Assembly (NCBI GenBank): GCA_029547605.1
Contig: JAKPPB010000050.1
Span: forward strand, 1-43,055
DNA length: 43,055 bases
DNA from: Methanobacteriota archaeon
GTDB taxonomy: Archaea > Halobacteriota > Methanomicrobia > Methanomicrobiales > Methanospirillaceae
Direction: 5' to 3'
Part shown: positions 35,585 through 43,055 of the stretch, piece after piece
How the letters are laid out: each line of letters starts with the position of its first letter
Position numbering within the stretch: the stretch's first letter is position 1
The notes under the pieces: model-generated
Told to the model about the DNA's origin: nothing
Databases searched by the model: none
What the model saw: only the letters and a program-made list of their open reading frames with translations
Program-made: the position numbers and the translations under genes

Positions 35585-36724
35585 ATGTGCACGCTTGGTT
35601 TCCTCATCAATCCCGTTGCGGGAATGGGCGGAGCTGTCGGCCTGAAAGGAACAGACGGGATGGTCGAGGCTGCCCTGTCACGGGGTGCAGTCCCCCGTGC
35701 ACCCGGGAGAGCGAAAGAGACGATCTCCCTTCTCAAAGGCCTTGACATTCATTTTCTCACCTGTTCGGGGGTCATGGGCGAGGATATCCTTTCAGAAGAG
35801 GGAATATCCGGATACGAGGTGGTGTATCACCCTGAAACAGTGCAGACGGGTGCACCGGACACCATGGCCGCATGCAGGGCATTTCTTGAGAGGAAGGCAG
35901 ATCTCATCCTCTTCTGCGGCGGGGACGGCACTGCAAGGGATATTTACTCCGTGATAGGGGATTCACTCCCGATGCTTGGAATCCCTGCAGGGGTGAAGAT
36001 GTACTCGGCGGTCTTTGCCATCACCCCCGGCGCAGCAGCAGGGATACTGCGCGATGGATGCACTCCGGGAGGAAAGTTCCTCTTCCGTGACGCGGAAGTG
36101 ATGGACGTGGACGAGGAGGCGTACAGGGAAGGATCGCTTCGGACCCGCCTCTTCGGTATTGCAAAGAGTCCATACCGGCCGGGCCTCGTGCAGGGGACGA
36201 AGCAGGTATTTGAAGATCATGACGAAGAACGGGCGAAAAAGGACATCGCCAGGTTTATAAAGGAAGTGATGGAGGGGACGCCGGATATCCTTTACATCCT
36301 TGGTCCAGGGAGCACCACGGCTGCGATCGCTGATGAGATAGGGATTCGCAAGACACTCCTTGGGTTCGATGCCGCGAAGGGAGGGACCCTGGTGGCAACC
36401 GACCTGAACGAGGAGGGGCTGCTCTCCCTCCTCGGTGGAGGTACCCGTGCCCGCCTGGTCATCAGTATCATCGGTGCACAGGGCTCTGTTCTTGGCAGGG
36501 GCACCCAGCAGGTGAGTCCGGCAGTCCTTCGGATCATCGGGAGAGAGAACATTATCGTCGTTGCCACGCCGCACAAGCTCGCTGAGACCCCCCTTGTCTT
36601 CCTGGATTCCGGGGACAGGGAGCTTGATGAAAGTTTTGGCGATTACATATCCGTGGTATCCGGATACCGGGTTGCACAGAGGAAACGCATTGGAAAGACA
36701 GCAGGCGTAGGGGAATTCCCGTGA
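35585..36724 (+). CDS. ATP-NAD kinase-fold protein, AcoX/COG3199 family
   Basis: A 379-residue protein with the NAD kinase/diacylglycerol kinase fold. LGFLINPVAGMGGAVGLKGTD opens the nucleotide-binding domain, and the signature GGDGTARD lies near residue 112. Further family segments are GIPAGVKMYSAVFA and GPGSTTAAIADEI. COG3199 proteins are named after AcoX of acetoin gene clusters, but their reaction is unproved; most are annotated as ATP-NAD kinase-like. It could phosphorylate NAD or another small metabolite. It stands alone between trpB2 and the SLC13 gene. Any link to the acetolactate decarboxylase 16 kb away is speculative. Confidence 0.85.
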   Translation: MCTLGFLINPVAGMGGAVGLKGTDGMVEAALSRGAVPRAPGRAKETISLLKGLDIHFLTCSGVMGEDILSEEGISGYEVVYHPETVQTGAPDTMAACRAFLERKADLILFCGGDGTARDIYSVIGDSLPMLGIPAGVKMYSAVFAITPGAAAGILRDGCTPGGKFLFRDAEVMDVDEEAYREGSLRTRLFGIAKSPYRPGLVQGTKQVFEDHDEERAKKDIARFIKEVMEGTPDILYILGPGSTTAAIADEIGIRKTLLGFDAAKGGTLVATDLNEEGLLSLLGGGTRARLVISIIGAQGSVLGRGTQQVSPAVLRIIGRENIIVVATPHKLAETPLVFLDSGDRELDESFGDYISVVSGYRVAQRKRIGKTAGVGEFP

Positions 36725-36793
36725 CTCCGTGGTGGACTGCTTCTCCCTGCACCGCAGAATGACACTCCTCATCTCACCGTAAATACTCCCGCG

Positions 36794-36826
36794 GTATTAT
36801 TATGTAAAGAGGGAGTGACTCTCCCT
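36794..36826 (+). promoter_or_regulatory. Promoter region and small hairpin before the SLC13 gene
   Basis: A TATA-like GTATTATTATG (36794-36804) is followed by a six-pair hairpin, AGGGAG (36810-36815) and CTCCCT (36821-36826) with loop TGACT, near the expected transcription start. The start codon is 85 bases downstream. The role of the hairpin is unknown; it could instead mark the end of the preceding gene. Confidence 0.3.
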
Positions 36827-36910
36827 ACATCCAGCCCCCTTCCCGGACAGTCTCTTTGTCCCGGCGGTCACATGCACAGAGGGCGTGATGGATGAAGGTG
36901 ACCGATCCCG

Positions 36911-38695
36911 ATGATCCCGCTGACCCTTGACCAGGGAATTGTCTTTTGTACCCTTGCCATTGCGCTCATATTGTTCGTATATGGCCGCTGGCGCTACGAC
37001 ATAGTCGCCCTTCTCGCACTCTTCATTGTCACACTCACCGGTGTGATCGGCTGGGAAGAGGCATTCCTGGGATTTGCCAACCCGGCAGTGATCACGGTCG
37101 CGGCCGTTTTGATTATCAGCCGCGGACTCCAGAATGCGGGGGTGGTAGACGTGATCTCACGATGGCTTACAAAGGCGGGTGAGAGGCCGACCGTGCAGGT
37201 ATCTGCCCTGACAGGGCTTGTCACGTCGCTCTCTGCTTTCATGAATAACATAGGAGCCCTTGCTCTCCTCCTGCCGGTGGGCATCAGGATGGCGCGAAAG
37301 AGCGGGGTGTCTTCGTCCCGGCTTCTCCTCCCCCTCGCGTTCGGGTCCTGTCTCGGGGGACTCATTACCCTCATCGGGACCCCCCCTAATATCATCATCG
37401 CGACATTCAGGGCCGCGCACAGCAGCGAACCGTTTACCATGTTCGATTTCACCCCGGTTGGACTCAGTGTCGCCCTTGCAGGCGTTCTCTTCATCTCTCT
37501 CGTCGGGTGGCGTCTCGTTCCTGAAAGGACGGGATCTCTCTCCCGCGAAGACCGCTTCGAGGTCAGGGACTACCTGACGGAACTGCGTGTCACTGAAGAG
37601 TCAAAATATGTGGGAAAGTCACTCCGGGCCATCGAAGAGACCACCGAGTCGGATGTGACGATCGTGCACCTTGTGAGGGATGAGTCGATCAGGCCCGCAC
37701 CGCACTATTACGAGGTCATCAGGCCTGGGGACATACTGATAATCCGTGCAGATTCGGATGATCTCCAGGGCTTCCTCGATGAATCGAAATTTGAACTGGT
37801 AAAGGATGCAGTGGTGAAAGGCGAATCACTCGGATCCGGGGATGTGATCTTCATGGAGGCGACAGTCAGGCCTGATTCACCCGTCATTGGGAGGACAGTC
37901 CAGGCCATCGATCCCCGCTGGTCATTTGGAGTCAACCTGATCGCAGTTGCCAGGCAGGGGGAACGTCTCAAACAGAGGCTCCGCTGGATCCGGCTGGGGG
38001 TGGGGGATGTCCTCCTCCTTCAGGGGACTGAAGGCACACTGCAGCAGGCAGTGAAAGCCCTCGGCCTTCTGCCTCTTGCCGAACGGGGATTGAGGATTGG
38101 AGAACCGCGCCGCATATTCCTCGCCCTGGGCATCTTTGGATGTGCGATTGCTCTCGCAGCCTTCAATCTCATCCCCATCCAGGTCATCTTCCCCATCGCA
38201 GCAGTTGCCATGGTGGTCGTAAGGCTCATCCCTTTCAGGGAGACCTACGAGAGTGTTGACTGGCCGGTGATAGTCCTTCTCGGAGCAATGATACCGGTAG
38301 GCCAGGCATTCGAGAGCACGGGGGGCGCACAGATGATCGCCTCCGCCCTCCTTTCTTTCCAGGCGCACCTCTCCCCAACGGTCGTGCTCATCATACTTTT
38401 GGTTGCGACGATGTTTCTCTCTGACCTGATCAACAATGCCGCGTGTGCAGTCCTGATGGCGCCAATAGCCATCAGCCTCGCCAGCGGGCTGGGAGTCTCG
38501 GCGGATCCCTTCCTCATGGCGGCCGCTATTGGGGCATCGTGCGCATTTCTCACTCCCATCGGACACCAGTCCAACGCGCTTGTCATGGGGCCTGCAGGCC
38601 TTCGGTTCGGCGACTACTGGCGAATGGGGCTTCCACTCGAGATGATTATCGTGGCCGTGGCAGTCCCGTCAATCCTGTATTTCTGGCCCCTGTGA
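36911..38695 (+). CDS. SLC13 family permease with two TrkA-C (RCK_C) domains
   Basis: Sodium-coupled anion transporter of 594 residues in the SLC13/DASS superfamily. Membrane helices in residues 1-205 include the hairpin motif SAFMNNIGALALLLPV and IGTPPNIIIA. Two cytoplasmic TrkA-C domains follow (about 215-300 and 305-385; LRVTEESKYVGKSLRAIEE opens the first), and the second helix set from about 400 repeats the motif as SDLINNAACAVLMAPIA and TPIGHQSNALVMGP. This layout fits sulfate, phosphate or dicarboxylate carriers gated through TrkA-C by a nucleotide; the substrate is not resolved. GGTGA before the ATG supports the start. Confidence 0.9.
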   Translation: MIPLTLDQGIVFCTLAIALILFVYGRWRYDIVALLALFIVTLTGVIGWEEAFLGFANPAVITVAAVLIISRGLQNAGVVDVISRWLTKAGERPTVQVSALTGLVTSLSAFMNNIGALALLLPVGIRMARKSGVSSSRLLLPLAFGSCLGGLITLIGTPPNIIIATFRAAHSSEPFTMFDFTPVGLSVALAGVLFISLVGWRLVPERTGSLSREDRFEVRDYLTELRVTEESKYVGKSLRAIEETTESDVTIVHLVRDESIRPAPHYYEVIRPGDILIIRADSDDLQGFLDESKFELVKDAVVKGESLGSGDVIFMEATVRPDSPVIGRTVQAIDPRWSFGVNLIAVARQGERLKQRLRWIRLGVGDVLLLQGTEGTLQQAVKALGLLPLAERGLRIGEPRRIFLALGIFGCAIALAAFNLIPIQVIFPIAAVAMVVVRLIPFRETYESVDWPVIVLLGAMIPVGQAFESTGGAQMIASALLSFQAHLSPTVVLIILLVATMFLSDLINNAACAVLMAPIAISLASGLGVSADPFLMAAAIGASCAFLTPIGHQSNALVMGPAGLRFGDYWRMGLPLEMIIVAVAVPSILYFWPL

Positions 38696-38804
38696 GTACA
38701 TAGCGCAGGTCAAAACGTTGGTTTTCAGGAAGGAGCCGGCATGTGACTCCCTGACCGCGGGTTGAAAGCGGGTGGGGATATGGCCCGCCTTGCCTGCAGG
38801 AAAG

Positions 38805-38813
38805 TATTTTATC
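38805..38813 (+). promoter_or_regulatory. TATA box of the MEDS-PAS gene
   Basis: TATTTTATC lies 86 bases before the GTG start at 38891 and 59 before ATG 38864. Transcription would begin near 38832, which excludes the longest open-frame start at 38762 as the true one. Confidence 0.35.
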
Positions 38814-38890
38814 ACGGTATCTCCTCTCTCAACGTACCAAAAAACCGGCACCCTCTGAAGAGAATGGGTGCAGGAAAAGGGGGAGGAGAG

Positions 38891-40261
38891 GTGAACGCCA
38901 CAGGACAGGGAAACCCATGCGGCCTGGTGCCAGGAGACCACGCGGCAATTCTGTGCCGACATGAAGGAGAGATGGAGCAGGTGACCGTCTCTCTCCTGGA
39001 TCAGTGCCGCCGGGAGAGATGGCGACTCCTTTACATCGCAAGATCAACGCAGCAGAATCCAATTGTCGAGCGGTTGAAAAATCTCAAAGATTATGGTGAA
39101 GGAGTAATCGCGCTGTCCCACGAAGATACCGAGTTCCACAGGAGTTTTGTCAGTGCAAGGAGTGCACGCGCCTATATCCTGCGGCAGGTGGAAAGTGCAC
39201 GATCGGCCGGCTATTCTGCGCTGTGCATCATGCGGGAGGTTCCGCCTATTGCACCACGGCGCTCGAGCCAGCATCTCGTGAGTGACATGGCAGGACTCGA
39301 TGCACTCTTTGGCGAAAAAAGCCTCATCCTCCTCTGCTGCTACCAGATGGACCTCTTTTCGGCCCAGGTGCTCCAGGACGTCATGCGGACACACCCTTGC
39401 ATTTTGCTCGGGGGACGGGCGATTGAGAACCTCTTCTACATCCCGGCAACCGATGCTATGAAGTATAACCTCCCATCCCTTGAACTGCAGCACTGGCTGG
39501 ATACCCTCCTGAAGCTCTCCTTGGCGAAGGAAGAGCTTGCCGAGAGCGAGGACAGGTTCCGTGATCTCCTGGAGAATGCCAACGACCTTATCCAGAGCGT
39601 CGGTCCTGACGGGAAGTTCCTCTATGTCAACAGGGCCTGGCGGGAGACAATGGAGTACGGCCCTGATGAAATCCCCGGGCTCAATCTCTTCGATATCATC
39701 GACCCCTCATCGATGGAGCACTGCAGGGCCACGTTTGGCAGGGTGATGGCAGGGGATGATGCAGGGCGTATCGAGGCCACGTTCCGGTCCAAGTCAGGGC
39801 GGAAGGTGTACGTTGAAGGGAGAGTGAACTGCCACATCTTGAACGGAGTTCCGCAGTATACACGCGCGATATTCCGTGATGTAACGGATCTCAAGAGAGA
39901 GGAGATGGCCCGAAGGGAACGAGAGCAGGTGCTCGACGCAGTCCTGAACCTCACACCCCATGCAACGGTGGTGACCACTCCCGATGGCACCATGCTGTAT
40001 GCAAACAAGCCAGCCCGCGCAATCTCCCCTGCGACAGGAAGGGATGGCGTGCACGGGAAACCGTTCTGGTCGCTGCTCTCGCCCGGTGACGAGGAGGAGG
40101 TGAAACGGAGCATGGTAGAGGTGATGGAGGCCGGGGGAAATGCAATATCCTGCCGCGTCAGGGGGTGCGATGGGAGAGACTGGGAGGTAGAGTGGAGCAG
40201 GGCACGTTTTGGATCAAGGGAGAGCAATTATCTTATGGCAGTTTTCAGGAGGGCCGAATAG
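38891..40261 (+). CDS. Sensor protein with MEDS domain and two PAS domains
   Basis: A 456-residue cytoplasmic protein. Residues about 10-190 form a MEDS (methanogen/methylotroph DcmR sensory) domain, with PGDHAAILCRHEGEMEQVTVSLL and YSALCIMREVPP. A short helix leads to PAS 1 (about 220-330: DRFRDLLENANDLIQSVGPDG to AIFRDVTDLKREE) and PAS 2 (about 348-456). There is no histidine kinase, HATPase or DNA-binding domain, so output must pass to another protein. The GTG at 38891 was chosen because GGAGG (38882-38886) lies four bases before it and it follows the TATA box; ATG 38864 is an alternative. DcmR-type sensors respond to small organic compounds; the ligand here is unknown. Confidence 0.83.
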   Translation: MNATGQGNPCGLVPGDHAAILCRHEGEMEQVTVSLLDQCRRERWRLLYIARSTQQNPIVERLKNLKDYGEGVIALSHEDTEFHRSFVSARSARAYILRQVESARSAGYSALCIMREVPPIAPRRSSQHLVSDMAGLDALFGEKSLILLCCYQMDLFSAQVLQDVMRTHPCILLGGRAIENLFYIPATDAMKYNLPSLELQHWLDTLLKLSLAKEELAESEDRFRDLLENANDLIQSVGPDGKFLYVNRAWRETMEYGPDEIPGLNLFDIIDPSSMEHCRATFGRVMAGDDAGRIEATFRSKSGRKVYVEGRVNCHILNGVPQYTRAIFRDVTDLKREEMARREREQVLDAVLNLTPHATVVTTPDGTMLYANKPARAISPATGRDGVHGKPFWSLLSPGDEEEVKRSMVEVMEAGGNAISCRVRGCDGRDWEVEWSRARFGSRESNYLMAVFRRAE

Positions 40262-40455
40262 CGAAAAATGTTGGATTATAATGTCAGGGGGGATCCATCG
40301 TTTCCCCCACGTCTTTGTCACCGAAATGCCTCCTGAATAAAGACAGGGGGAAAAGACGGGGAATAAAACCATCAGGGCAGTGCCGACGCAAAGACCGTAA
40401 TGGGTTCTGAATATGCCTCTGGCGGGGCCACCGATGCATACCTGGGTCGGATACC

Positions 40456-40483
40456 AGGTGAGGGTGACTGTTCCCTCTCACCT
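40456..40483. terminator. Strong hairpin at the end of convergent genes
   Basis: AGGTGAG (40456-40462) pairs with CTCACCT (40477-40483); an inner AGGG/CCCT pairing is also possible. The hairpin covers the stop codon of the minus-strand methyltransferase and lies in the convergent gap after the MEDS-PAS gene. No T-tract follows. Confidence 0.35.
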
Positions 40484-41287
40484 CACCGCGAATGCCTTGA
40501 AGAACGTGTAGCAGAAGGTCCCGCCGCCTTCGCTCGTACGGTAAAGGTCGCGGATCCCGCGGTCGAAGTCCTCTTCTGCCAGCATTCCGGCGGTAATCAC
40601 CCTCTCCCGGACACCTTCCACCATTGCGGTGAACGTCTGTCTGGTGAAGCCTTCGATGAGGCCTGGTTTCGAGTCGTCGACGTACACCTGCCGCGGCGAG
40701 ACGCAGACATTGCGGAATCCCGATGAGGAGAGGAGGGGGTAGAGCTCGCGGCCGATACGAGGATTTCCCCCTGCAGCTCTCTGGACTCGCTCAAGTGCAA
40801 GGATCGCTGCTGTTGCATACCGGCTGTCGGGGTGGAAGAATGCAGACCCGTGATCACCCTCGATGACGGTCAGAGTGCCTCCTGGTTTCAGTACCCTCCG
40901 CAGGGAAATGAGGGCATTCAAGGGGGCCTGGAGGTGCTCGAGGACAAAGCAGACGAAGAGATGGTCGAATGCACCCTCCCTGAACGGGAGACAGTGGATG
41001 TCTCCCCTTGCAAACGTGACATCTTCCCACCTCCCGCTGGCTGCGCTGTCCCTTGCGCACGAGAGAGAGGTGAGCGAGAGATCGAGGGAGACGATACGAG
41101 CCCCCCCGCTCCTGGAGAGGAGTATCCCGGTCTGCGCCCCCACGCCGCACCCTGCTTCGAGGACTGTTGAACCCGCAGGATAGGCAGTGTCGTGGTGCAG
41201 GATCTCCGCAAGCGTATCAGCCTGGTCAGAGAGCCGGACAGCCTCGCGCTCCGAGTGGCCGTGGACATAGCCGGATGGATCACTCAT
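40478..41287 (-). CDS. Class I SAM-dependent methyltransferase
   Basis: A 269-residue methyltransferase. Motif I is VLEAGCGVGAQTGIL (about residue 45-60), followed by VSLDLSLTSLSCAR, FARGDIHCLPFREGAFDHLFVCFVLEHL and LRRVLKPGGTLTVIEGDHGS. The remaining C-terminal part (about 165-269) resembles that of UbiE/BioC-like enzymes and is of unknown specificity. ATG at 41287 was chosen over an upstream frame start at 41443 because GAGAGAGA precedes it and the upstream residues are not protein-like. It is divergent from a second methyltransferase gene. Confidence 0.85.
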   Translation of the reverse strand: MSDPSGYVHGHSEREAVRLSDQADTLAEILHHDTAYPAGSTVLEAGCGVGAQTGILLSRSGGARIVSLDLSLTSLSCARDSAASGRWEDVTFARGDIHCLPFREGAFDHLFVCFVLEHLQAPLNALISLRRVLKPGGTLTVIEGDHGSAFFHPDSRYATAAILALERVQRAAGGNPRIGRELYPLLSSSGFRNVCVSPRQVYVDDSKPGLIEGFTRQTFTAMVEGVRERVITAGMLAEEDFDRGIRDLYRTSEGGGTFCYTFFKAFAVR

Positions 41288-41452
41288 GGTTATTCTCTCT
41301 CTCATTTGGAAGGGAAGCGGAATGGGTGTTTCGGTACACAATCCATGCGCGACACATTCCGGAAGAGACCATTCTTCTGAACCTGGATAACCCCATCCGC
41401 CCCTCTTGAGAAAGGGAAGCGGGATATAGTATGCCCATTCCAATTTCTTTTC

Positions 41453-42130
41453 ATGGAGAATGTGAGGAAGGCATTTGATGCCATTGCTGACCGGTACGAT
41501 TCCCAGCGAAAATACGTGATCCCGCGGATGGAGGATTTTTACGAAGCAGCGGTCTGGGCGGCAGCCTGGCCTGGGTCAAGCCCTGCCATACTTGATATCG
41601 GTGCCGGGACCGGTCTCCTGTCGGCGCTCCTCCTGCAGAAATATCCCCTTGCAACCCTCTCCCTGCTGGATATCTCCAGGAATATGCTGGAGGTGGCCCG
41701 GGAACGTTTTACCGGGAACCCGCGGGTGAGCTTTCTGGTCGCAGATTACAGCAGGGAGGATATACCTGGCAGGTATGACCTCATCTGTTCCGCACTCTCC
41801 ATTCACCACCTTGAGCATGACGACAAGCGGCGGCTGTTCCGGCGGATATACCATGCCCTGAATCCCGGCGGGCTCTTTGTGAATGCGGACCAGGCAGAAG
41901 CCCAGTCTGGGTGGCTCAACCGGATGAACAGGGAATACTGGGACTCGTTCGTTGCCGCCAGCCCCATTTTAAGAGAAGAACTGGAGGCCGCGATGGCCCG
42001 GAGGGATACCCTGGACAAGAATGCGAAACTCCTGGACCAGATCTCCTGGCTCATTGAAGCGGGGTTCTCGGGGGTGGACATCGTGTATAAAAACAGAATT
42101 TTTTGCGTCTTCGTGGGGAAGAGAGAGTGA
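41453..42130 (+). CDS. Class I SAM-dependent methyltransferase
   Basis: A 225-residue methyltransferase unrelated in detail to its divergent neighbour. It opens with VRKAFDAIADRYDSQRKYVIP, typical of small archaeal and bacterial methyltransferases, then motif I ILDIGAGTGLLSALLL (about 46-61), LSLLDISRNML, VADYSRED, ICSALSIHHLE and LNPGGLFVNADQ. The substrate is unknown; no neighbour suggests one. The C-terminal half is helical and ends in FCVFVGKRE. Confidence 0.85.
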   Translation: MENVRKAFDAIADRYDSQRKYVIPRMEDFYEAAVWAAAWPGSSPAILDIGAGTGLLSALLLQKYPLATLSLLDISRNMLEVARERFTGNPRVSFLVADYSREDIPGRYDLICSALSIHHLEHDDKRRLFRRIYHALNPGGLFVNADQAEAQSGWLNRMNREYWDSFVAASPILREELEAAMARRDTLDKNAKLLDQISWLIEAGFSGVDIVYKNRIFCVFVGKRE

Positions 42131-42438
42131 AGGAAGAGGTTACTGGGTCCAACCCATGAAGACCCATTCATTGGATTCAAGGGGGAGACAATTGCGGTTC
42201 TCCTCCCCATTGAGTGCAAAAATTCTGAGGTTTGTAAGATCTATCAGTTCATCTTTCGGGTCCTACTGTCCGGCTCCTCCGAGCACCGACGAGACCAACC
42301 TCCTTGTGCGGCGGTGGATGCCCCGGGGAATCCCGTGAATGCCGCATATGTTCATAGAATACAACACCCTATGAACAGGACTACGAGGCTTTTTGTGCTT
42401 TTGGAAAAACAATCCTTCAGACATGGGAAACGTCCTGT
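42131..42438. other. 308-base convergent gap with a long-range inverted repeat
   Basis: No gene is supported here. One notable item is a perfect 9-bp inverted repeat, GAACAGGAC (42373-42381) and GTCCTGTTC (42432-42440), separated by 50 bases, whose right arm covers the stop of the peroxiredoxin gene. A small hairpin (TGGGT-CCA-ACCCA) lies just after the methyltransferase stop. Neither has a T-tract. Confidence 0.4.
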
Positions 42439-42951
42439 TCAGGTTCCGGCCAGCCTTGCAGAGAGCGCAGTCCTGACTTCATCCGCATGTCCCCTAGGCG
42501 AGACTTTCCTCCACACCTCAACCACTCTTCCCTCTGGGTCGATCAGGAAGGTATCTCTCTGGGTTCCAAGGACTTCCTTTCCAAATATCCTCTTCGGTTT
42601 CCATGAGTGGTAGGCTTCAATGACACGGTGACTGGGGTCAGAGAGGAGAATGATCGAGAGGTTGTGCCGGTCAGCAAACCGCTGGTGGCTCTCCGGGGTA
42701 TCGGTGCTCACGCCAAGGACCTGTGCTCCCATCTCCACGAATGACTCGAGTGCATTGTTGAAGAAGAGCGCCTCGAGTGTGCATCCGGGAGTGTTGTCCC
42801 GGGGATAGAAGTACAGGACCACCCATCTTCCGCGGTACTGTGCAAGGCATACCTCATCTCCCTGCGAGTCCGGCAGGCAGAAAGACGGGGCAGTCTGGCC
42901 GGATAATGGATCAGATAGCCCCCTTACAGAATCAAACTCAAAATAACGCAA
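42439..42951 (-). CDS. bcp: Peroxiredoxin, Bcp/PrxQ family
   Basis: Thiol peroxidase of 170 residues that reduces hydrogen peroxide or organic peroxides. The thioredoxin-fold core and the active motif YPRDNTPGCTLEA hold the peroxidatic Cys57. PrxQ/Bcp enzymes usually have a resolving cysteine five residues later; here that residue is leucine, so a 1-Cys mechanism or use of Cys25 or Cys35 is likely. The frame opens at TTG 42951; no ATG or GTG lies before the conserved part, so this start is provisional. The sequence upstream to the window end is AT-rich and may hold the promoter. Confidence 0.9.
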   Translation of the reverse strand: MRYFEFDSVRGLSDPLSGQTAPSFCLPDSQGDEVCLAQYRGRWVVLYFYPRDNTPGCTLEALFFNNALESFVEMGAQVLGVSTDTPESHQRFADRHNLSIILLSDPSHRVIEAYHSWKPKRIFGKEVLGTQRDTFLIDPEGRVVEVWRKVSPRGHADEVRTALSARLAGT

Positions 42952-43055
42952 AGTTATCTCTCAATTGACATTTGGGCACATATTTTACAATCCCGGATAA
43001 AAGTACACTTGGAAAAACTTCAAAATACAAAAATAACCAAGGATAAACCGTAAAA

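Overview
The window comes from a methanogenic euryarchaeon, most likely of the order Methanomicrobiales. Supporting genes are the DP1 small subunit of DNA polymerase D, archaeal-type riboflavin synthase RibC, two CofH subunits for the F420 precursor Fo, TrpB2-type tryptophan synthase, an ER-type (Ser/His) signal peptidase, an iron-sulfur flavoprotein with the compact cysteine motif, and a MEDS-PAS sensor. Promoters look archaeal (TATA boxes 20-30 bases before starts, several apparently leaderless transcripts), and ends often carry T-tracts. No rRNA, tRNA, CRISPR array or intact mobile element was seen.

Layout. 1-2.4 kb: the C-terminal end of an unidentified gene, then a membrane pyrophosphatase on the minus strand. 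2.6-9.1 kb: DP1, a divergent signal peptidase, cofH copy 1, a convergent radical SAM gene, a DUF1805 gene and cofH copy 2. 9.2-12.6 kb: iron-sulfur flavoprotein, a GIY-YIG/metallo-beta-lactamase pair, thiC and a truncated DUF3795 remnant. 12.7-17.8 kb: a DHA2-type efflux pump and purE, divergent from a tight operon of class V aminotransferase, ribC, ribH and class I aminotransferase. 18-20.9 kb: a cysteine-less CMD-family protein, a fungal-type cytosine deaminase, an exported acetolactate decarboxylase and a CorA transporter.

20.9-25.9 kb: an export operon with a YIP1 membrane protein, an anchored secreted COG1361-like protein, a LolD/MacB-type ATPase and two tandem MacB/FtsX-type permeases. 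The first permease is a pseudogene with several in-frame stops and a frameshift. 25.9-27.3 kb: a three-gene minus-strand operon of GerW-family protein, DUF2953 membrane protein and a small second GerW-like protein, resembling the ytfJ-ytfI pair of endospore formers. 27.5-30.5 kb: aldehyde dehydrogenase, HEAT-repeat protein and phosphoesterase (the last two share a CATG at divergent starts), and the wreck of a DASS/SLC13 transporter.

30.5-34 kb: a stand-alone condensation-domain acyltransferase divergent from a large fusion of metallo-beta-lactamase, degenerate histidine-kinase-like and STAS domains. 34-38.7 kb: trpB2 with a TGTACA (TRP-box-like) promoter, an AcoX-type NAD-kinase-fold protein and an SLC13 permease with TrkA-C domains. 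38.8-43 kb: a MEDS-PAS-PAS sensor, two methyltransferases and a Bcp-type peroxiredoxin with no resolving cysteine at the usual place.

The most novel items are the MBL-kinase-like-STAS fusion, the GerW/DUF2953 operon in an archaeon, and the half-decayed tandem-permease exporter.
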